Shown: positions 12,104 through 22,601 of the stretch, one piece after another
Layout of the letters: every line of letters begins with the position of its first letter
Numbering within the stretch: the first letter of the stretch is position 1
NCBI GenBank assembly: GCA_029582165.1
Contig: CM055868.1
Span: forward strand, 17,042,391-17,106,390
Length of the DNA: 64,000 nucleotides
Direction: 5' to 3'
Origin: Portulaca oleracea
Lineage: Eukaryota > Streptophyta > Magnoliopsida > Caryophyllales > Portulacaceae
The notes under the pieces: generated by a model
What the model was told of the DNA's origin: nothing
Seen by the model: only the letters and a program-made list of their open reading frames with translations
Database searches by the model: none
Position numbers and translations under genes: made by a program

Positions 12104-12235
12104 TCATGTCTATGAGATTCATCTGAAGCTGGAAGGTTAAAATAGTTTAAAGATTTCCAGAATGAAGTAGTTTTGGCAAGACAACGAAAGCAGCTAGATA
12201 CGATCGAAAGGGTGACGATGATTGAGCCAAGAGTT
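12104..12235 (+). pseudogene. Ty1/copia integrase fragment 1, right part
   Basis: This continues the fragment that ends at 8537. One frame gives DSSEAG..FKDFQNEV and another IRSKG.R.LSQEF, which are the successive integrase-core blocks usually written as FxxFxxEVENQ and RSDRGGEYxSxEF. Stops and frameshifts interrupt it. It abuts a second copia fragment that restarts at an earlier point of the same domain. Confidence 0.6.
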
Positions 12236-12249
12236 TGAACAAATGACTC

Positions 12250-12572
12250 AAATGAAACATAATTCTGGCACTATAAGCTTAGTCATATTAGTTAGAAATG
12301 CATTAAGAAACTGAATAGTGCAGGATTATGGAAAACTTGAATTTCGAAAGGTTCGATGTTTGTAAAGCATGTCTGATGGGCAAGATGACTAAATCACCTC
12401 TTATTGGAATTGGTGAACAAGCTAATAACTTATTAGGATGCATACATACTGATATATGTGGGCCTATGAGCATTAGGTCTAGAAAAAGGTTTATTGTACT
12501 ATTTCATCACTTTCAATGACGATTTTAGTAGATAAGGATATGTCTACTTAATACGCCACAAGTCCAAATCCT
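12250..12572 (+). pseudogene. Ty1/copia GAG-pre-integrase and integrase start, fragment 2
   Basis: The stretch begins with HYKLSHIS and KCIKKLNSAGL (the HxxxxH part of the zinc-binding GAG-pre-integrase domain). It continues with FDVCKACLMGKMTKSPLIG (CxxC part) and HTDICGPMSI, then YFITFNDDFSR and GYVYLIRHKSKS across small frameshifts. These are consecutive integrase blocks. The text stops at the CCT target of the CACTA element and resumes at 13417 with the very next integrase residues. It duplicates the domain start seen at 8340, so two copia copies or a rearranged one lie side by side. Confidence 0.75.
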
Positions 12573-13416
12573 CAGTACAAGAAAATATGCATGCTTCCAC
12601 GCATATTTGTCCATGCTTATTTAAATGAGGGAAAAAAATCGTGCAAATCCCTCCTATAAGCAATGGCCACGCTTACTAAGAGTGGTTAAACGGTAAGCAC
12701 ACATATAAGCGTGCTAGCGCGTTGTAAGGGTCCAACTACGCTTATTAAGTGAGGTTATAACATGCTTCCAAACAAACCTATATTTCCACATATAGTATGC
12801 GTGGCATACGGCAATTTTACATTATAAACTTTTTTGCAAAAAAGTATAATCTTTTAATTAGGCGCTAGGTGTAATTAAGGAGTTAATTTAGTCTTAAAAA
12901 TAATTTCAAAAAAATATAAAGAAACATTATGGAATATTGAATTTTGGGCGTGTTGATATTAGAAGTTAAGTGGTATTTGTGTATATATAGTATTATAATA
13001 ATTTCAAGAATATTTCAAAAATTAAAATTAAATTTTTTTTAATATACCCGTCCATTAGTTAAAGCTAAAATAGAAGATAAAAAAAGTCAAGTGATATTTT
13101 TTGTATATATAGTATTAAATTAGTTATTAAAATCAAATAATCATTGATACTCAAGCGGTAATCCTATGGTTAGTCACCCATTCTTATGTGTTGTGCTCGG
13201 GGGTTTGAATCTATATTTTAAAAAAAATATATAGTAGGTGGAGATATGCTCATCTGTGCATGCTTAATAAGCATGGCAAAGTTGCTCCATATACGCTTAT
13301 TATGCGTGGTGAATTTCTTCTTGCCACGCTTATCTATCTGTGGTAAGGATTCTCGGCCTCGCTTATAGGTGTGGCTACAAGCTTTTTTAAGCGTGGAGGA
13401 CCCTTTTTTGATAGTG
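12573..13416. mobile_element. Non-autonomous CACTA element, 844 bp
   Basis: The ends are CAGTACAAGAAAA at left and, on the other strand, CACTATCAAAAAAGGG at right, the CACTA-class terminal form. A 3 bp duplication CCT lies at 12570-12572 and 13417-13419, as expected for the class. Both subterminal zones are rich in a short motif seen as GCGTGG, CCACGCTTAT and CTTATnnGCGTGG, typical transposase-binding repeats (12600-12800 and 13230-13405). It has no transposase. Taking out the element with one CCT makes the integrase coding text on the two sides continuous. Confidence 0.85.
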
Positions 13417-13840
13417 CCTTTGAAATGTTCAAAGAGCTTCAAAGTGAAGTACAAAACCAACTTGACAAGAAAATGAAAACCCTTCAATTAGGTTGAGGAG
13501 GTGAGCACTGACCATTCTAGAGAATGTGGAATTGTTTCATAACTCTCTCCTCTAGGAATACGACAACTCAATGACGTATCTAAAATGAGGAATCACACCT
13601 TATTAGATATGGTGCGATCAATGATGGTTTAGTCAACATTGCCGGTTACCTTTTGGGGATACACACAGTTAACTATAGCTCTAATTACCGAACAAAGATT
13701 ATCTGAAGCATTAGAGAAGACACCACATATGATTTGGAGAGGAAAAGTCCCTGAACTGTTTTCTGAAAGAAAGGGGTGTCACTTCTACAAATTGTTCTAG
13801 AGGATAGTGTTTGTGTCTCAAAATGCTGCCACCTTCTAAA
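13417..13840 (+). pseudogene. Ty1/copia integrase fragment 2, continuation
   Basis: Immediately after the CACTA target duplication, one frame reads AFEMFKELQSEVQNQLDKK, a strong copia integrase-core block. Further on, other frames give NHTLLDMVRSMM, TLPVTFWGYTQLTIALI and EKTPHMIWRGKVPEL, and finally VFVSQNAATF from the region leading to RT. The order matches the family, with a deletion between the last two blocks and several frameshifts. The RT itself is missing. Confidence 0.75.
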
Positions 13841-13880
13841 TTCAGTTTAAAGGTTATTTATATGATTGCTATTCTCTTTA

Positions 13881-14244
13881 GGAAAATTGGAATCTAATAA
13901 ACCAAACTTTTGGTCCATTTTGATCTAACAAACCAAACTTACCTTTTTGCTAATGACATACCATACTTAACATTATATTTTTTTGATTGAACCTCCACCA
14001 CTTTCCAGTCACCGAAAAAATGACGTGGAATTTTTTTGTGATGAGATGGATTGTTTTATAGCCAAAAAATAAAAGAAAAATGTTGATAGCTTGTGTTTTA
14101 TGACTTGGTAGCCCTCTCCCAATCTGACTCAGGTTCAATCAAAAAAATATAATGTTAAGTATGGTATACCATTAGCAAAAAGATCAGTTTAGTTTGCTAG
14201 ATCAAAATGGACCAAAAGTTTGGTTTATTAGATTCCAATTTTCC
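13881..14244. mobile_element. Mutator-like MITE, 364 bp, long terminal inverted repeats
   Basis: Arms of 114 bp (13881-13994 and 14131-14244) are inverted copies with about six mismatches by eye. The ends read GGAAAATTGGAATCTAATAA. A perfect 9 bp duplication TTCTCTTTA flanks it at 13872-13880 and 14245-14253. Long TIRs with a 9 bp duplication identify a MULE-derived element. The loop has no gene. Confidence 0.92.
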
Positions 14245-14556
14245 TTCTCTTTATTGTAAGTTTTGTTTGCTTTAAAAGTTGAATGTCTTGTCTATCTTAG
14301 TTTTCGTATATATTTACAATGAACTGTTCGTTTGGATTTGTTTCATAGCTTAATTATATCCATTATTGTCATTCTTTCCCATCTCATCTCATCTCACTTT
14401 CTCTTGCCTTTGTACGGTTATAATAATTGTGTTTTATTTTGTTGTTGTTGTGTTTTATATTGTTGTTGTCCTTATATCACATGATATGGCTCACTATTCA
14501 GAATTATTAATGTCATATTGACTATTATTTTCGTAATGTGGAGTTGACTTTGGGCT

Positions 14557-14597
14557 ATACATATATATATATAATATATATATATATATATACACAC

Positions 14598-14661
<64 letters not shown>
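14557..14661. repeat. (TA)n microsatellite at the 3' side of a LINE
   Basis: About 105 bp of TA with a short ACACAC interruption. It lies next to the 3' end of the minus-strand LINE. Confidence 0.95.
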
Positions 14662-14663
<2 letters not shown>

Positions 14664-14838
14664 CACAGGAAAACAGATTATATTAGCATAACCAATGTAG
14701 CATACAAAAGGATGAGGGTACGATCCCTCAAAATCACATACTAAGTACTGTGTCTACTAGACTTTTGTACTTTTTCCTAGATTTCGCAGCCAGAAGGACC
14801 GTGTTCATTACGTCATTTTTCACTTTTACTACCATCAT

Positions 14839-15531
14839 CTAAGGTGTAGCACTTTGAGTTTTGTGTACCCTGTTGTTTCTTTCAGTCCAGATGTGGTAGA
14901 CATACGCAGTGAGGAATGCGCAGTTCAAATGAGATTCTTTACTAGAATCTCGACTTTTACTCAGATGGTATCTCCATTCCTGAATGGTTGACAGATTGCG
15001 AAGCCCCCAATTTCGCATAGATTGTCTCACCTCCTTCCCAAAGTCGCAATCAAGGAAAAGGTGATCAGTAGTTTCTATCTCCAATTCACAGTAGGGGCAG
15101 AGGGGGTTTCCACCAGGTTGCCAACGCATTGTCCTAGCTCTCACAAGAAGTTTTCCGTGTAACAGGACCCAACTGATAAAAGAATGGCGCGGGATTGAGA
15201 GTGGATTCCAAATTGTCGAGGCCCATTCAACCTCTTTCGTAAATCCAAGGTTCCATATATACCCGTCTGTTGCATTGTAGTCGCCCTCAGTTGTAGCCCC
15301 CCTTCCTCTCCATTGCCATCTAATCCCTGGTTCACAACCCCATTTGAAGCATTCTTTAATATAGCAGAGGTGCTTGAAATAAGTGCAAACATCATAAGGG
15401 GGTTGATAGTTCCACCAGGACGACCCTCGAATGTATTTGGAATGAATCCACTTGACCCATAAATTGTCCTCTTTCCTCTGAATCGCCCACACCAGTCGGG
15501 CAATGTTGGCTTTGTTCCAGGTAGTTAGGTC
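14839..15531 (-). pseudogene. LINE ORF2 C-terminal part, zf-RVT domain
   Basis: This is the C-terminal end of the LINE polyprotein. A frame change at about 15500 separates it from the RT. It contains WAIQRKEDNLWVKWIHSKYI, then RHSFISWVLLHGKLLVRART and the zinc-binding stretch GNPLCPYCELEIETTDHLF with LDC shortly after (CxxC...H...C). This is the zf-RVT family, thought to bind nucleic acid. It runs 217 residues without a stop, close to full domain length, and is joined head to tail with the RT. The function is known only from the family. Confidence 0.85.
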
Positions 15532-16644
15532 TCAGAGACCCAGTCCTCCCAACTTTTTTGGTCTGCAGACAATCCCCCAGGCCACCATAGGGGCTTTACT
15601 ATAATGAGAGGAAGAACCCCAGAGAAAATTGCGGCAAAAGCGAGTGATTTCTTCTATGGCATGCTTTGGAATAACGATAGTTCTGGCCCAGAAGCTATAA
15701 ATCCCCATCAAGACAGAGTTTATTAGCGTGACTATTCCAGCATAAGAGATGTGCCTACTCTCCCATGTTTTGATTCGCGAGAGAATCTTCTCCACAAGAA
15801 TATTGGCATCATTTTTTGTGAGGTTACTGGATGAGATAGGGATTCCTAGGTATTTGAAGGGAAGAGCACCTTCTCGGAATCCTGTTTCTTCAATGAGAGC
15901 CATAGCAGCGCCATTGGGAACACCCCCCATGACCACTTCAGATTTCCCATTATTTGCAACTAGACCAGTGGCTGCTGAGAAGTGGTCAAAAGCTTTCTTA
16001 AGAGTTTGAATAGAGGCGCTATTAGCTGAGGAGAACAGGATCAGATCATCCGCAAAAACCAGGTGAGTGAGTTTCAAGCGTCTGCAGTTTGGATGATATT
16101 TAAAACCCACTTGTTTGTTGATGTAGTACTGGATAGATCGGGACAGATATTCCATCGTCAGAACAAAAAGGAGTGGAGACATGGGGTCTCCTTGCCTTAA
16201 TCCTCGTTTTCCACTGAAGCTGGGAGAAGAGATGCCATTCGAGCAGATGGAGAAGGTGGGAGATGTGACGCAAGCCATTATGCAATTAATGAGCCATATC
16301 GGGAAATGGTATGCGTGGAGAGCTTGTTCAACGAAACTCCAATGCACCGAGTCAAAGGCATTTTGGAGATCTATTTTCATCAAGCATCTAGGTGCAATTG
16401 TCGATCGGTTGTAACCCCTTACAATCTCTTGGAAAAGTAGCACATTGTGAAGTAGCTGTCGTCCGGGCACAAAAGCCCCCTGGCTTGGATTGATTAAATC
16501 TAGGAGGACCTCTCTTATCCGTGAGGCGATGATTTGGTGAGTCCTTTATAAAATGTGTTGCAGCGGGCTATAGGGCGGAACTCAGTGACTTTGCTGGGGT
16601 TAGGCACCTTCGGAATAAGAGCTAAATTAGTTGCGTTTATTTGT

Positions 16645-16648
<4 letters not shown>
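15532..16648 (-). pseudogene. LINE reverse transcriptase (RVT_1), 5'-truncated
   Basis: The enzyme would copy LINE RNA at a nicked genomic target. A 312-residue open stretch (15532-16470) holds the palm block CLMKIDLQNAFDSVHWSF, the GLRQGDPMSPLLFVLTMEYL block, and the catalytic motif LVFADDLILFSS with both aspartates intact. The upstream block INATNLALIPKVPNP with FRPIARCN lies at about 16540-16640 in a shifted frame, so the gene is broken near 16500. Upstream of this the text changes abruptly to (TA)n. The intact active site and long frame suggest a fairly young copy. Confidence 0.88.

Positions 16649-16738
<90 letters not shown>
16649..16738. repeat. (TA)n microsatellite at the truncated 5' side of the LINE
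   Basis: 90 bp of TA with one G interruption, exactly where LINE homology ends. Confidence 0.95.
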
Positions 16739-16741
<3 letters not shown>

Positions 16742-17773
16742 GAAAATGGTTGGTGCATCTAGGTGACTGATTGAGGATTACAATTCTCATAGCGGAAATG
16801 TTCCTTGTTTCAAAGCACCTATATATATCTCCTTTCTTGGTAATGCTTGATCTTTTTGATAATTTTATTTGCTTTAATCAATGAGCTTTATGTATGTGAA
16901 CTCATTACTTGACACACTGAAGCTTCTCTTGTATTTCCTTAAGGTATATTCTTAAGGGAAACTACCCATTTTCTTAGCTGAGCCTAATCTACAAAGTCTC
17001 ATTGCCCATCTAGGAAGCGCACCTAAACCTTGTTCATTAAGTTAATTGATACAATGACAATGTGTATATGATGATAATATCAAATACCTATTGAGTTTGA
17101 AAAAAGAAAATGAAACCGGTGAGGAAGATGGCGAGGAAACTAACAAGGTACTTCCCAATATCCTTGGTGAGTAGAAGATGCAGAGATAGACTTCCAACAC
17201 TTTAGGGTGTGAGACACTTTATACTAATAGGGGATATGACCCAGTATAAGAGTCTTGCAGTGTTGGAGGTAGTGCAATGAAGCCTTGGGTATGCCTTAGT
17301 ATATCTTGTTGAAAAGATTAGTTACAAGTGAATTTTTATTCTTGTGTGGCGGTAAGTTTTCCAAGTCTTGGTGTATTGTGTTTTGTAGGCTCTTGTTCTT
17401 TTGACAAGCTCTTGCCATGGAACATTCTGAAATTTTTTTCAGTGATTCCTCAACTAGAAAAGTTTTGTGCTTAAATTTTGGACATTGCCTTGACATAATT
17501 ATTGTGTTTCTCACCTAGTCATAGAAATTAGATTGTTCCTTCACCAACACTGATGCTCTTGTTACTAGAGGGTCTAAGGATGGATATATCTTCCAGGATT
17601 TGGTGGATGAAACTTTGGTGTCATGATTCATTTCTTGTGCCTCTGCAATATGCAGTCTCTCATATACTTCACTGCATTTTATTAGAAATCGTATGTTTAT
17701 GATGATCGATCATGCCTTCACAATTAAAGCTTTTTCCAAAAGTGACCTATGGTTGTACTGAAGTTGAAAGCAA
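16739..17773. other. No gene or element recognised
   Basis: AT-rich sequence. I see no coding domain, no terminal repeats and no tandem array. The only open frame of note (minus strand, 17296-17514) has no recognisable motif. Confidence 0.5.
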
Positions 17774-17782
17774 AAATATCTT

Positions 17783-18495
17783 CAAAAAATTACTCGGAGG
17801 TACCCTAATATTTGGGAAACTATTTTTCGTTACCCCAACTTTTCAAAACAAATTTTGAGGTACCCTTACTTTTTGGGTTAGTAATTATTTTGTGCTTTTC
17901 CGGCCATCAATTTTATTGAGTGATCGAAATACCCTGATTCTTCTTCTTTCAAAAAATACTTAGGGGTACCCTAACTTTTGTTGAAATGTTTTTCTGGTAC
18001 CACAACTTTTAAAAACTAATTTTGGGGTACCCTAACATTTAGAATTAGAAATATATAATTAGGTGAATTTCCGGCCAATGATTTGAATTCACCGGTGAAT
18101 TTTAGGCGGGAAATTGATTAAGTGTTTTTGTGGATGAAAATGCCCTTTGTTTTCGTGGACGAAAATGATTTGAATCAATCGGAGTTTCGCCGGAAATTCA
18201 CCTAGTAATTTCTAATCCTAAAAGTAAGGGTACCTCAAAATTAGTTTTGAAAAGATAGGGTACCAAAAAATTGTTTCTTCAAAAGTTAGGGTACCTTTAA
18301 GTAATTTTTTGTTCTTCTTTAATGGTATTTCTTAAAAAATGGAAGAACAAGGGTATTTTGGTCATTTAACCAAATTGATGAACACCTAATAATTTCTAAC
18401 CCAAAAAGTTAGGGTACCCCAAAATGAGTTTTGAAAAGTTGGGATACCTGAAAAACATTTCACCAAAAGTTAGGGTACCTCCGAGTAATTTTTTG
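17783..18495. mobile_element. Mutator-like MITE (outer), host of a second MITE
   Basis: The ends are CAAAAAATTACTCGGAGG and its reverse complement. The inverted arms run inward about 165 bp on each side and contain repeated GGTACCCTAAC-type text. A perfect 9 bp duplication AAATATCTT lies at 17774-17782 and 18496-18504. It is interrupted by a related element at 17950-18311; without it the outer element would be about 342 bp. Confidence 0.92.
17950..18311. mobile_element. Mutator-like MITE (inner), nested in the outer one
   Basis: This 362 bp inverted-repeat element begins CAAAAAATACTTAGGGGT and ends in a near complement. It has its own 9 bp duplication TTCTTCTTT at 17941-17949 and 18312-18320. 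Its arms are similar to those of the host element, so both belong to one family. A palindromic centre around TTCCGGCC/GGCCGGAA-type text holds no gene. Confidence 0.92.
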
Positions 18496-18904
18496 AAATA
18501 TCTTTGATGTTGCTATATAAATTATATTGTATCCAAACATTGTTTCCTAAATATACATTTTTCAAGTTATTGTAAGCGAAAGATCCCTCAATACAATTAG
18601 ATGAGGGCGGATGCAAAAAGTACAAAATTTGGATGTTGTTCTATACTTAATTATTGTATACAAAATTGAATTACTAAATTTTATATTAGTAATTCTTTTA
18701 ACTATATTAACATTGCTATGTAAATATATTTTATGGGAAATTACAAGTTATTTTTGGAGAAATTTAAGTTTGTTTACAATTTCAAGGTTCTCGATTTTTA
18801 ATTTATATAAGTTATTGGATATAAGTAAAGACATTTAAGAAGTGTATCATATATAGATGCATACAACTAATGCGATAAATATGTTAAGAGCAGGGATTGA
18901 TTAT
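18496..18904. other. AT-rich spacer, nothing recognised
   Basis: A very AT-rich stretch. The 75-codon open frame at 18611-18838 is of hydrophobic low-complexity composition and has no motif or start context I would trust. Confidence 0.5.
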
Positions 18905-19320
18905 TGACAACAATAAGGTTGTTGGAGAAAACATCATCTAAGGAAATGTAAATGTTGTCATGAAAGATGCAAAATTAGCATTGTAACTTATTGTAACAAC
19001 ATGGTTGTTGTAGAAGATAGTGTATATGGCCGTAACATTGTCGTTGCTGATAATTTGACACATGTATTGCAACATTATTTGTTGTTGCCGATCAAAGTAC
19101 AATTGACATGCTTCAAAAAGGTTATTCGCAACAACATCATATTCGCAACAAAAAGTTTTGTTGCAGAAAACCATTTGTTTGCAATGACACAAGTCATTGT
19201 GGGTATCTTTTGTAGTGCCATGACACATAAGGGTCATGCAACGAATTTTGTCGTTGTGAGAAACATTTATAGCAACGAGTTTGTATTTTTTGCAACGACT
19301 TGTATCGTTGCCTAAAATTG
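18905..19320. repeat. GTTGC/GCAAC short-motif field, possibly a CACTA end
   Basis: Many copies of GTTGC, GCAAC and TTGTTG in both orientations recur every 15-40 bp, which resembles a transposase-binding subterminal zone. At 19207-19217 the text CTTTTGTAGTG reads CACTACAAAAG on the other strand, a CACTA-like terminus, but the motif field continues past it and no matching left end was found. The assignment to CACTA is inference. Confidence 0.4.
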
Positions 19321-19369
19321 GTTTACCTTGTGAAGGACCTTGCTCTCCCATGAGCAAGGGATGATCCTA

Positions 19370-20000
19370 AGGATCATTATGCGGGACAACATGGTAACCA
19401 TAATCTCAGAGTACCGTTCACCCCCGGGATCCCAGTGACTAGCTCTTCTCTTGTGAAGGATTAGCCCAAAGATTTCAAGTTGTTTGTGATATGAGAACCT
19501 AGTGGAATGTCTTGCTCACTTACACTATCATGCATCTCAAAGAGTTCGTAGTTCCACATCAAAAGCTTGATTTTGGACTACTTCACTTGGTTGAAACCTT
19601 CATGAGCAACATACAAATGTCCAAAATATCGTTTGTAGATTCACACTAACTAATACAAGTATATTCATTTAGACTATGGCCTAAATACAATAACATGGTA
19701 GCTTGGTGGTTCCTCTCCACTTTTATGGGCTTTTTTGTGTCCAATTCTTCCTCAGATTATGGAATAATCTAGCAAGTCTCTTTGCTATATTTATCCCTGA
19801 GTTCCTTCATGGGTTTATAAGGAATATTCCTAACCGTGAGCCATAGCTGCAAGTCCTTTGACTTGATGAAGTTAAGCTTTTGGTTCTTCGACCAGCTATA
19901 GTTATGGCCATTGAAGTGGGAGGCTTGGAAATTGACTACCCTTTAAATGTAACTTGCTTATTATTTGTCTTCAAGATTTCCTCACGGATGTTAACATATT
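19370..20000 (-). pseudogene. Ty1/copia gag fragment (UBN2 type)
   Basis: On the minus strand, starting next to the primer-binding site, one frame reads NFQASHFNGHNYSWSKNQKL and then DLQLWLTVRNIPYKP. This is the start of copia gag (the F-N-G-x-N-Y-x-x-W block). Lower down, LLMWNYELFEMHDS and ITNNLKSLG follow, the UBN2 core. Stops and frameshifts are frequent, and the homology ends near 19340 where the GTTGC repeat field begins. Gag would form the element's particle. Confidence 0.75.
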
Positions 20001-20010
20001 CTGAGGGTCT

Positions 20011-20022
20011 GCTCTACTACCA
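20011..20022 (-). other. Primer-binding site of copia element (decayed)
   Basis: On the minus strand TGGTAGTAGAGC, two changes from the initiator-Met complement TGGTATCAGAGC. It sits between the gag at lower coordinates and the LTR at higher ones, in the expected order. Confidence 0.65.
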
Positions 20023-20024
20023 AT

Positions 20025-20800
20025 TAAAAGGAGAATAATTAAGCGTAAAGTTACACAAACTGATACAAGAAGGGGTGTTGAATTGTGTCTCAATTATTTC
20101 TTTTTTTCTCTTTCACAAGTCAGGAACAATACAATGATTAATTCTTTCTAACTATACTATAATAAAAAATAAAAATACAAAAAATAAAGACACGATGGTT
20201 TAACATGGAAAACCACCTTCAACCCAAATACGGTGGGCAAAACCATGACGCACTCCTCAATAGGATTGAATATTTTTTTCATTATAGCTTGGATCGATTA
20301 CAAAGATCTATTCCTTACTTAAGCATTAAACTCTCTTGTAACCTTAATTCTCTGACAACTCTATAAGCTTTGGTTCTCGAATACAACTTCACTCAAGATT
20401 TTAACCTAGTCTCACTATGGTTTTTCTCTCTTGATCCACCCATATCGTGACTCACTCTCATACCAAAGTTACAATGATAACTTGATTGTCTCTTTGCCTC
20501 AAAACAATGCTCTAACTTAGCATAATAGAGTCTCAACTTAAAACCTCTTAAGCTCAAACTTTGACTGTCTCTTCTCAAAATATTCCTCGAGTGTAAATTC
20601 AAAGAGAGCCTTAATTAATCACAGCATAGAGAACCCCTTATATAGTTAATAGATAGCTGACCTAAATGTTAGAGTTTAGCAAAATAATTGACTAGATTTA
20701 GGATTATGGAATCGTGTCTTTATGTCCTTGTCAACCGCCACCAAATATCTTCCTCAAATTTCAAAATATATTCTCCAACTTAATTTAGGAAAAGTTACCT
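20025..20800 (-). mobile_element. Copia 5' LTR, outer end not resolved
   Basis: This is the sequence directly upstream (minus strand) of the primer site. It contains a TATA box at 20637-20645 and a leader of about 600 bp, as in R-U5. Its LTR-typical text includes ACATGGAAAACCACC and similar. I could not find the far LTR end or a target duplication; 20800 is a guess and the LTR could extend toward 21560. Confidence 0.55.
20637..20645 (-). promoter_or_regulatory. TATA box of the copia LTR
   Basis: On the minus strand CTATATAAG followed by GGG, about 600 bp upstream of the primer site. It is the best TATA match in this LTR. Confidence 0.55.
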
Positions 20801-21739
20801 TAACCAAATATATGTTGATTAATACAATTTCATTACTCATGAAATGAATCTGTCATCAACTTCGATACCACACTTCTGATCTTGTACTTATGATAGTGCC
20901 CCTACTCAATGTTCCTTTGATTGCACACACACTATAGGATTTACCATATCAAAGTTTGCCCTAGCAAGAGCATTTATAATGAATCTCATAAAGACAAAAT
21001 TTTAATACTTATCACATGAAGAAATGCTGGACTCAAACCTAGATAAGATTTTAATATTTTTTTCAACTTCAATTTTCAAGCATAAACTTTAGCTTGCATC
21101 TTCACATCTTGAGAATTTAAATTCTTCAAAACTTCCGTACTTTTTATTTTCATATGGTTGCATTCTTTCGAGTAGTTATCAAGAACTTCATAGATCATCT
21201 TTCTTCTATTCTAACTTCAATTCCTTTTTACACAGAAACAAGGAACACAGTAGTATGGATCACACAAAATATTGATTATGTCCTTTCTCTTCAATAGCAC
21301 ATCCTTGTTTTTCAAAACATTTTATGCATGCCTTTGATCTATTCATGACAATAAATTCATGCATATCTCTAACATATTCAGACATTCACACACAATATTT
21401 AATAATCAATATTGTGTGAAATTTGAAGTCATCATTAAAGCTGAACTAGTGAACAATATAATGAAGTTGTTCAAACATAGAATAATGAGCATCTTTAATC
21501 TCATTGTAACACACAGAATTAGTGACATAGATTCCTCATATTCGAGTATGTCCATCATATAAAGCCACCAGTCCAACAATCACTCTCAAAGTTGGCTTGT
21601 TGGATCGGTCTTTTTCAAAGTGGACTAGATCAATACCTCAAGCCAAGCTTCCATCAAGCCGTCATGAGTCATTATAAGTAAAGTCAAAGTAATTAACCAA
21701 TCCTTTAGAAGCCAGTTTATTCAATAAATAAATCATGTT
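20801..21739. other. AT-rich, possibly rest of the copia LTR; nothing else seen
   Basis: No coding domain or repeat structure was recognised. The open frame at 21359-21562 has no known motif. Confidence 0.4.
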
Positions 21740-22400
21740 GCTTCAAAAGGTGGTTCAACCACTTCGAAAATAGGTCTACACAACAATCGACTCTTAAGGC
21801 GGCTCAACAACTCTAAAAGGATTTCAAATCAATAGTCGACTTGAAAGGCAACATTATTTTTTCACTCTAAAAGGTGGGAAACCATTCCAAAAGGTGGTCA
21901 ACTTAGCAACTGCTGTAGAAGGCAATTAGTTCAACAATCAGCTCGAAAGATGACTAATCTAACCGTTACTTTGAAATGTGGCTAATAGCCTACACTATAA
22001 GTTGTTGTGATCATCCCTACCCAATAAATAAGTTGCCTCGATTATCCAAATCAATATGGGCATCACTTTGAAGTGTTGCAAATAAGTTTGAATAATAAGT
22101 TGCTCCTATCATCTCGATCTACGTAATGTGTTAATCATACAAATCAATCTAGTTGTCACCCCAAAGTGTATTAATTAGCTCAAGCAATAAGTTGCTCCAG
22201 TCATCTCAACTTAGATAATAAGTTACCTTGGTCGTCCTAATCAATTCGGTCGTTACTCTAAAGTGGGGTAAATTAGCCCAACCAATAAGTTGTTTCGATC
22301 ACCCCTATCCAGGCAATAGGTTAACCAAGAAATAAACGTGTTTATCACTTCAAAGTGCAATAAATCAGCCTAAGCAATAAGTTGATCGGCTCACCTCTTC
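21740..22400. repeat. Diverged tandem repeats, ~93-98 bp unit (~4 copies) plus earlier looser copies
   Basis: Units starting near 21996, 22099, 22181, 22280 and 22374 share AATAAGTTG, a GATCATC-type block, an AATCAAT block and CACTNNNAAGTG. From 21740 to 21960 there are looser units with AAAGGTGG and TCAACAATC text. They lie just upstream of a polypurine tract and a long LTR, where Tat-lineage gypsy elements are known to carry tandem repeats in the 3' untranslated region. Confidence 0.7.
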
Positions 22401-22586
22401 AGAATCATCAACCAGACAAGGCTAGCTATCACACGCGACTAACAACTTTCACCAAGAATTGCTAGACACAAACCATGTGCTAAGTCACTCCAGTCAAGTC
22501 TGCCTTATAAAATCAACATGATCGTCACTCTGAAATGTTGCAAATCATCAAGACCAGTAGCATCATCGCTCTACTCAAACTCGATT

Positions 22587-22601
22587 AAAGTGAGGGGTAA
22601 T
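22587..22601 (+). other. Polypurine tract of a Tat/Ogre-like element
   Basis: AAAGTGAGGGGTAAT, followed by an ATACACCATATTTTGTCCCC-type LTR start. This matches the general AGTGAGGGG + LTR ...TTTTGTCCCC layout of the lineage (known from the family). It primes plus-strand DNA. Confidence 0.6.

Larger units (their letters stand above)
14680..16648 (-). mobile_element. L1-type LINE remnant (RT and C-terminal zinc finger)
   Basis: On the minus strand the RT domain is followed by a zf-RVT domain, the plant L1 ORF2 3' half. The endonuclease and ORF1 are missing because the homology stops at the (TA)n array near 16650. The 3' end is not marked by a clear poly(A); about 14680-14838 is untranslated sequence running up to another (TA)n array. 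Confidence 0.85.

Noticed and set aside
13140..13222. tRNA- or SINE-like stretch with GGTTTGAATC near an A-run
   Set aside because: Only a box-B-like motif is convincing; no cloverleaf could be formed and no target duplication was found.
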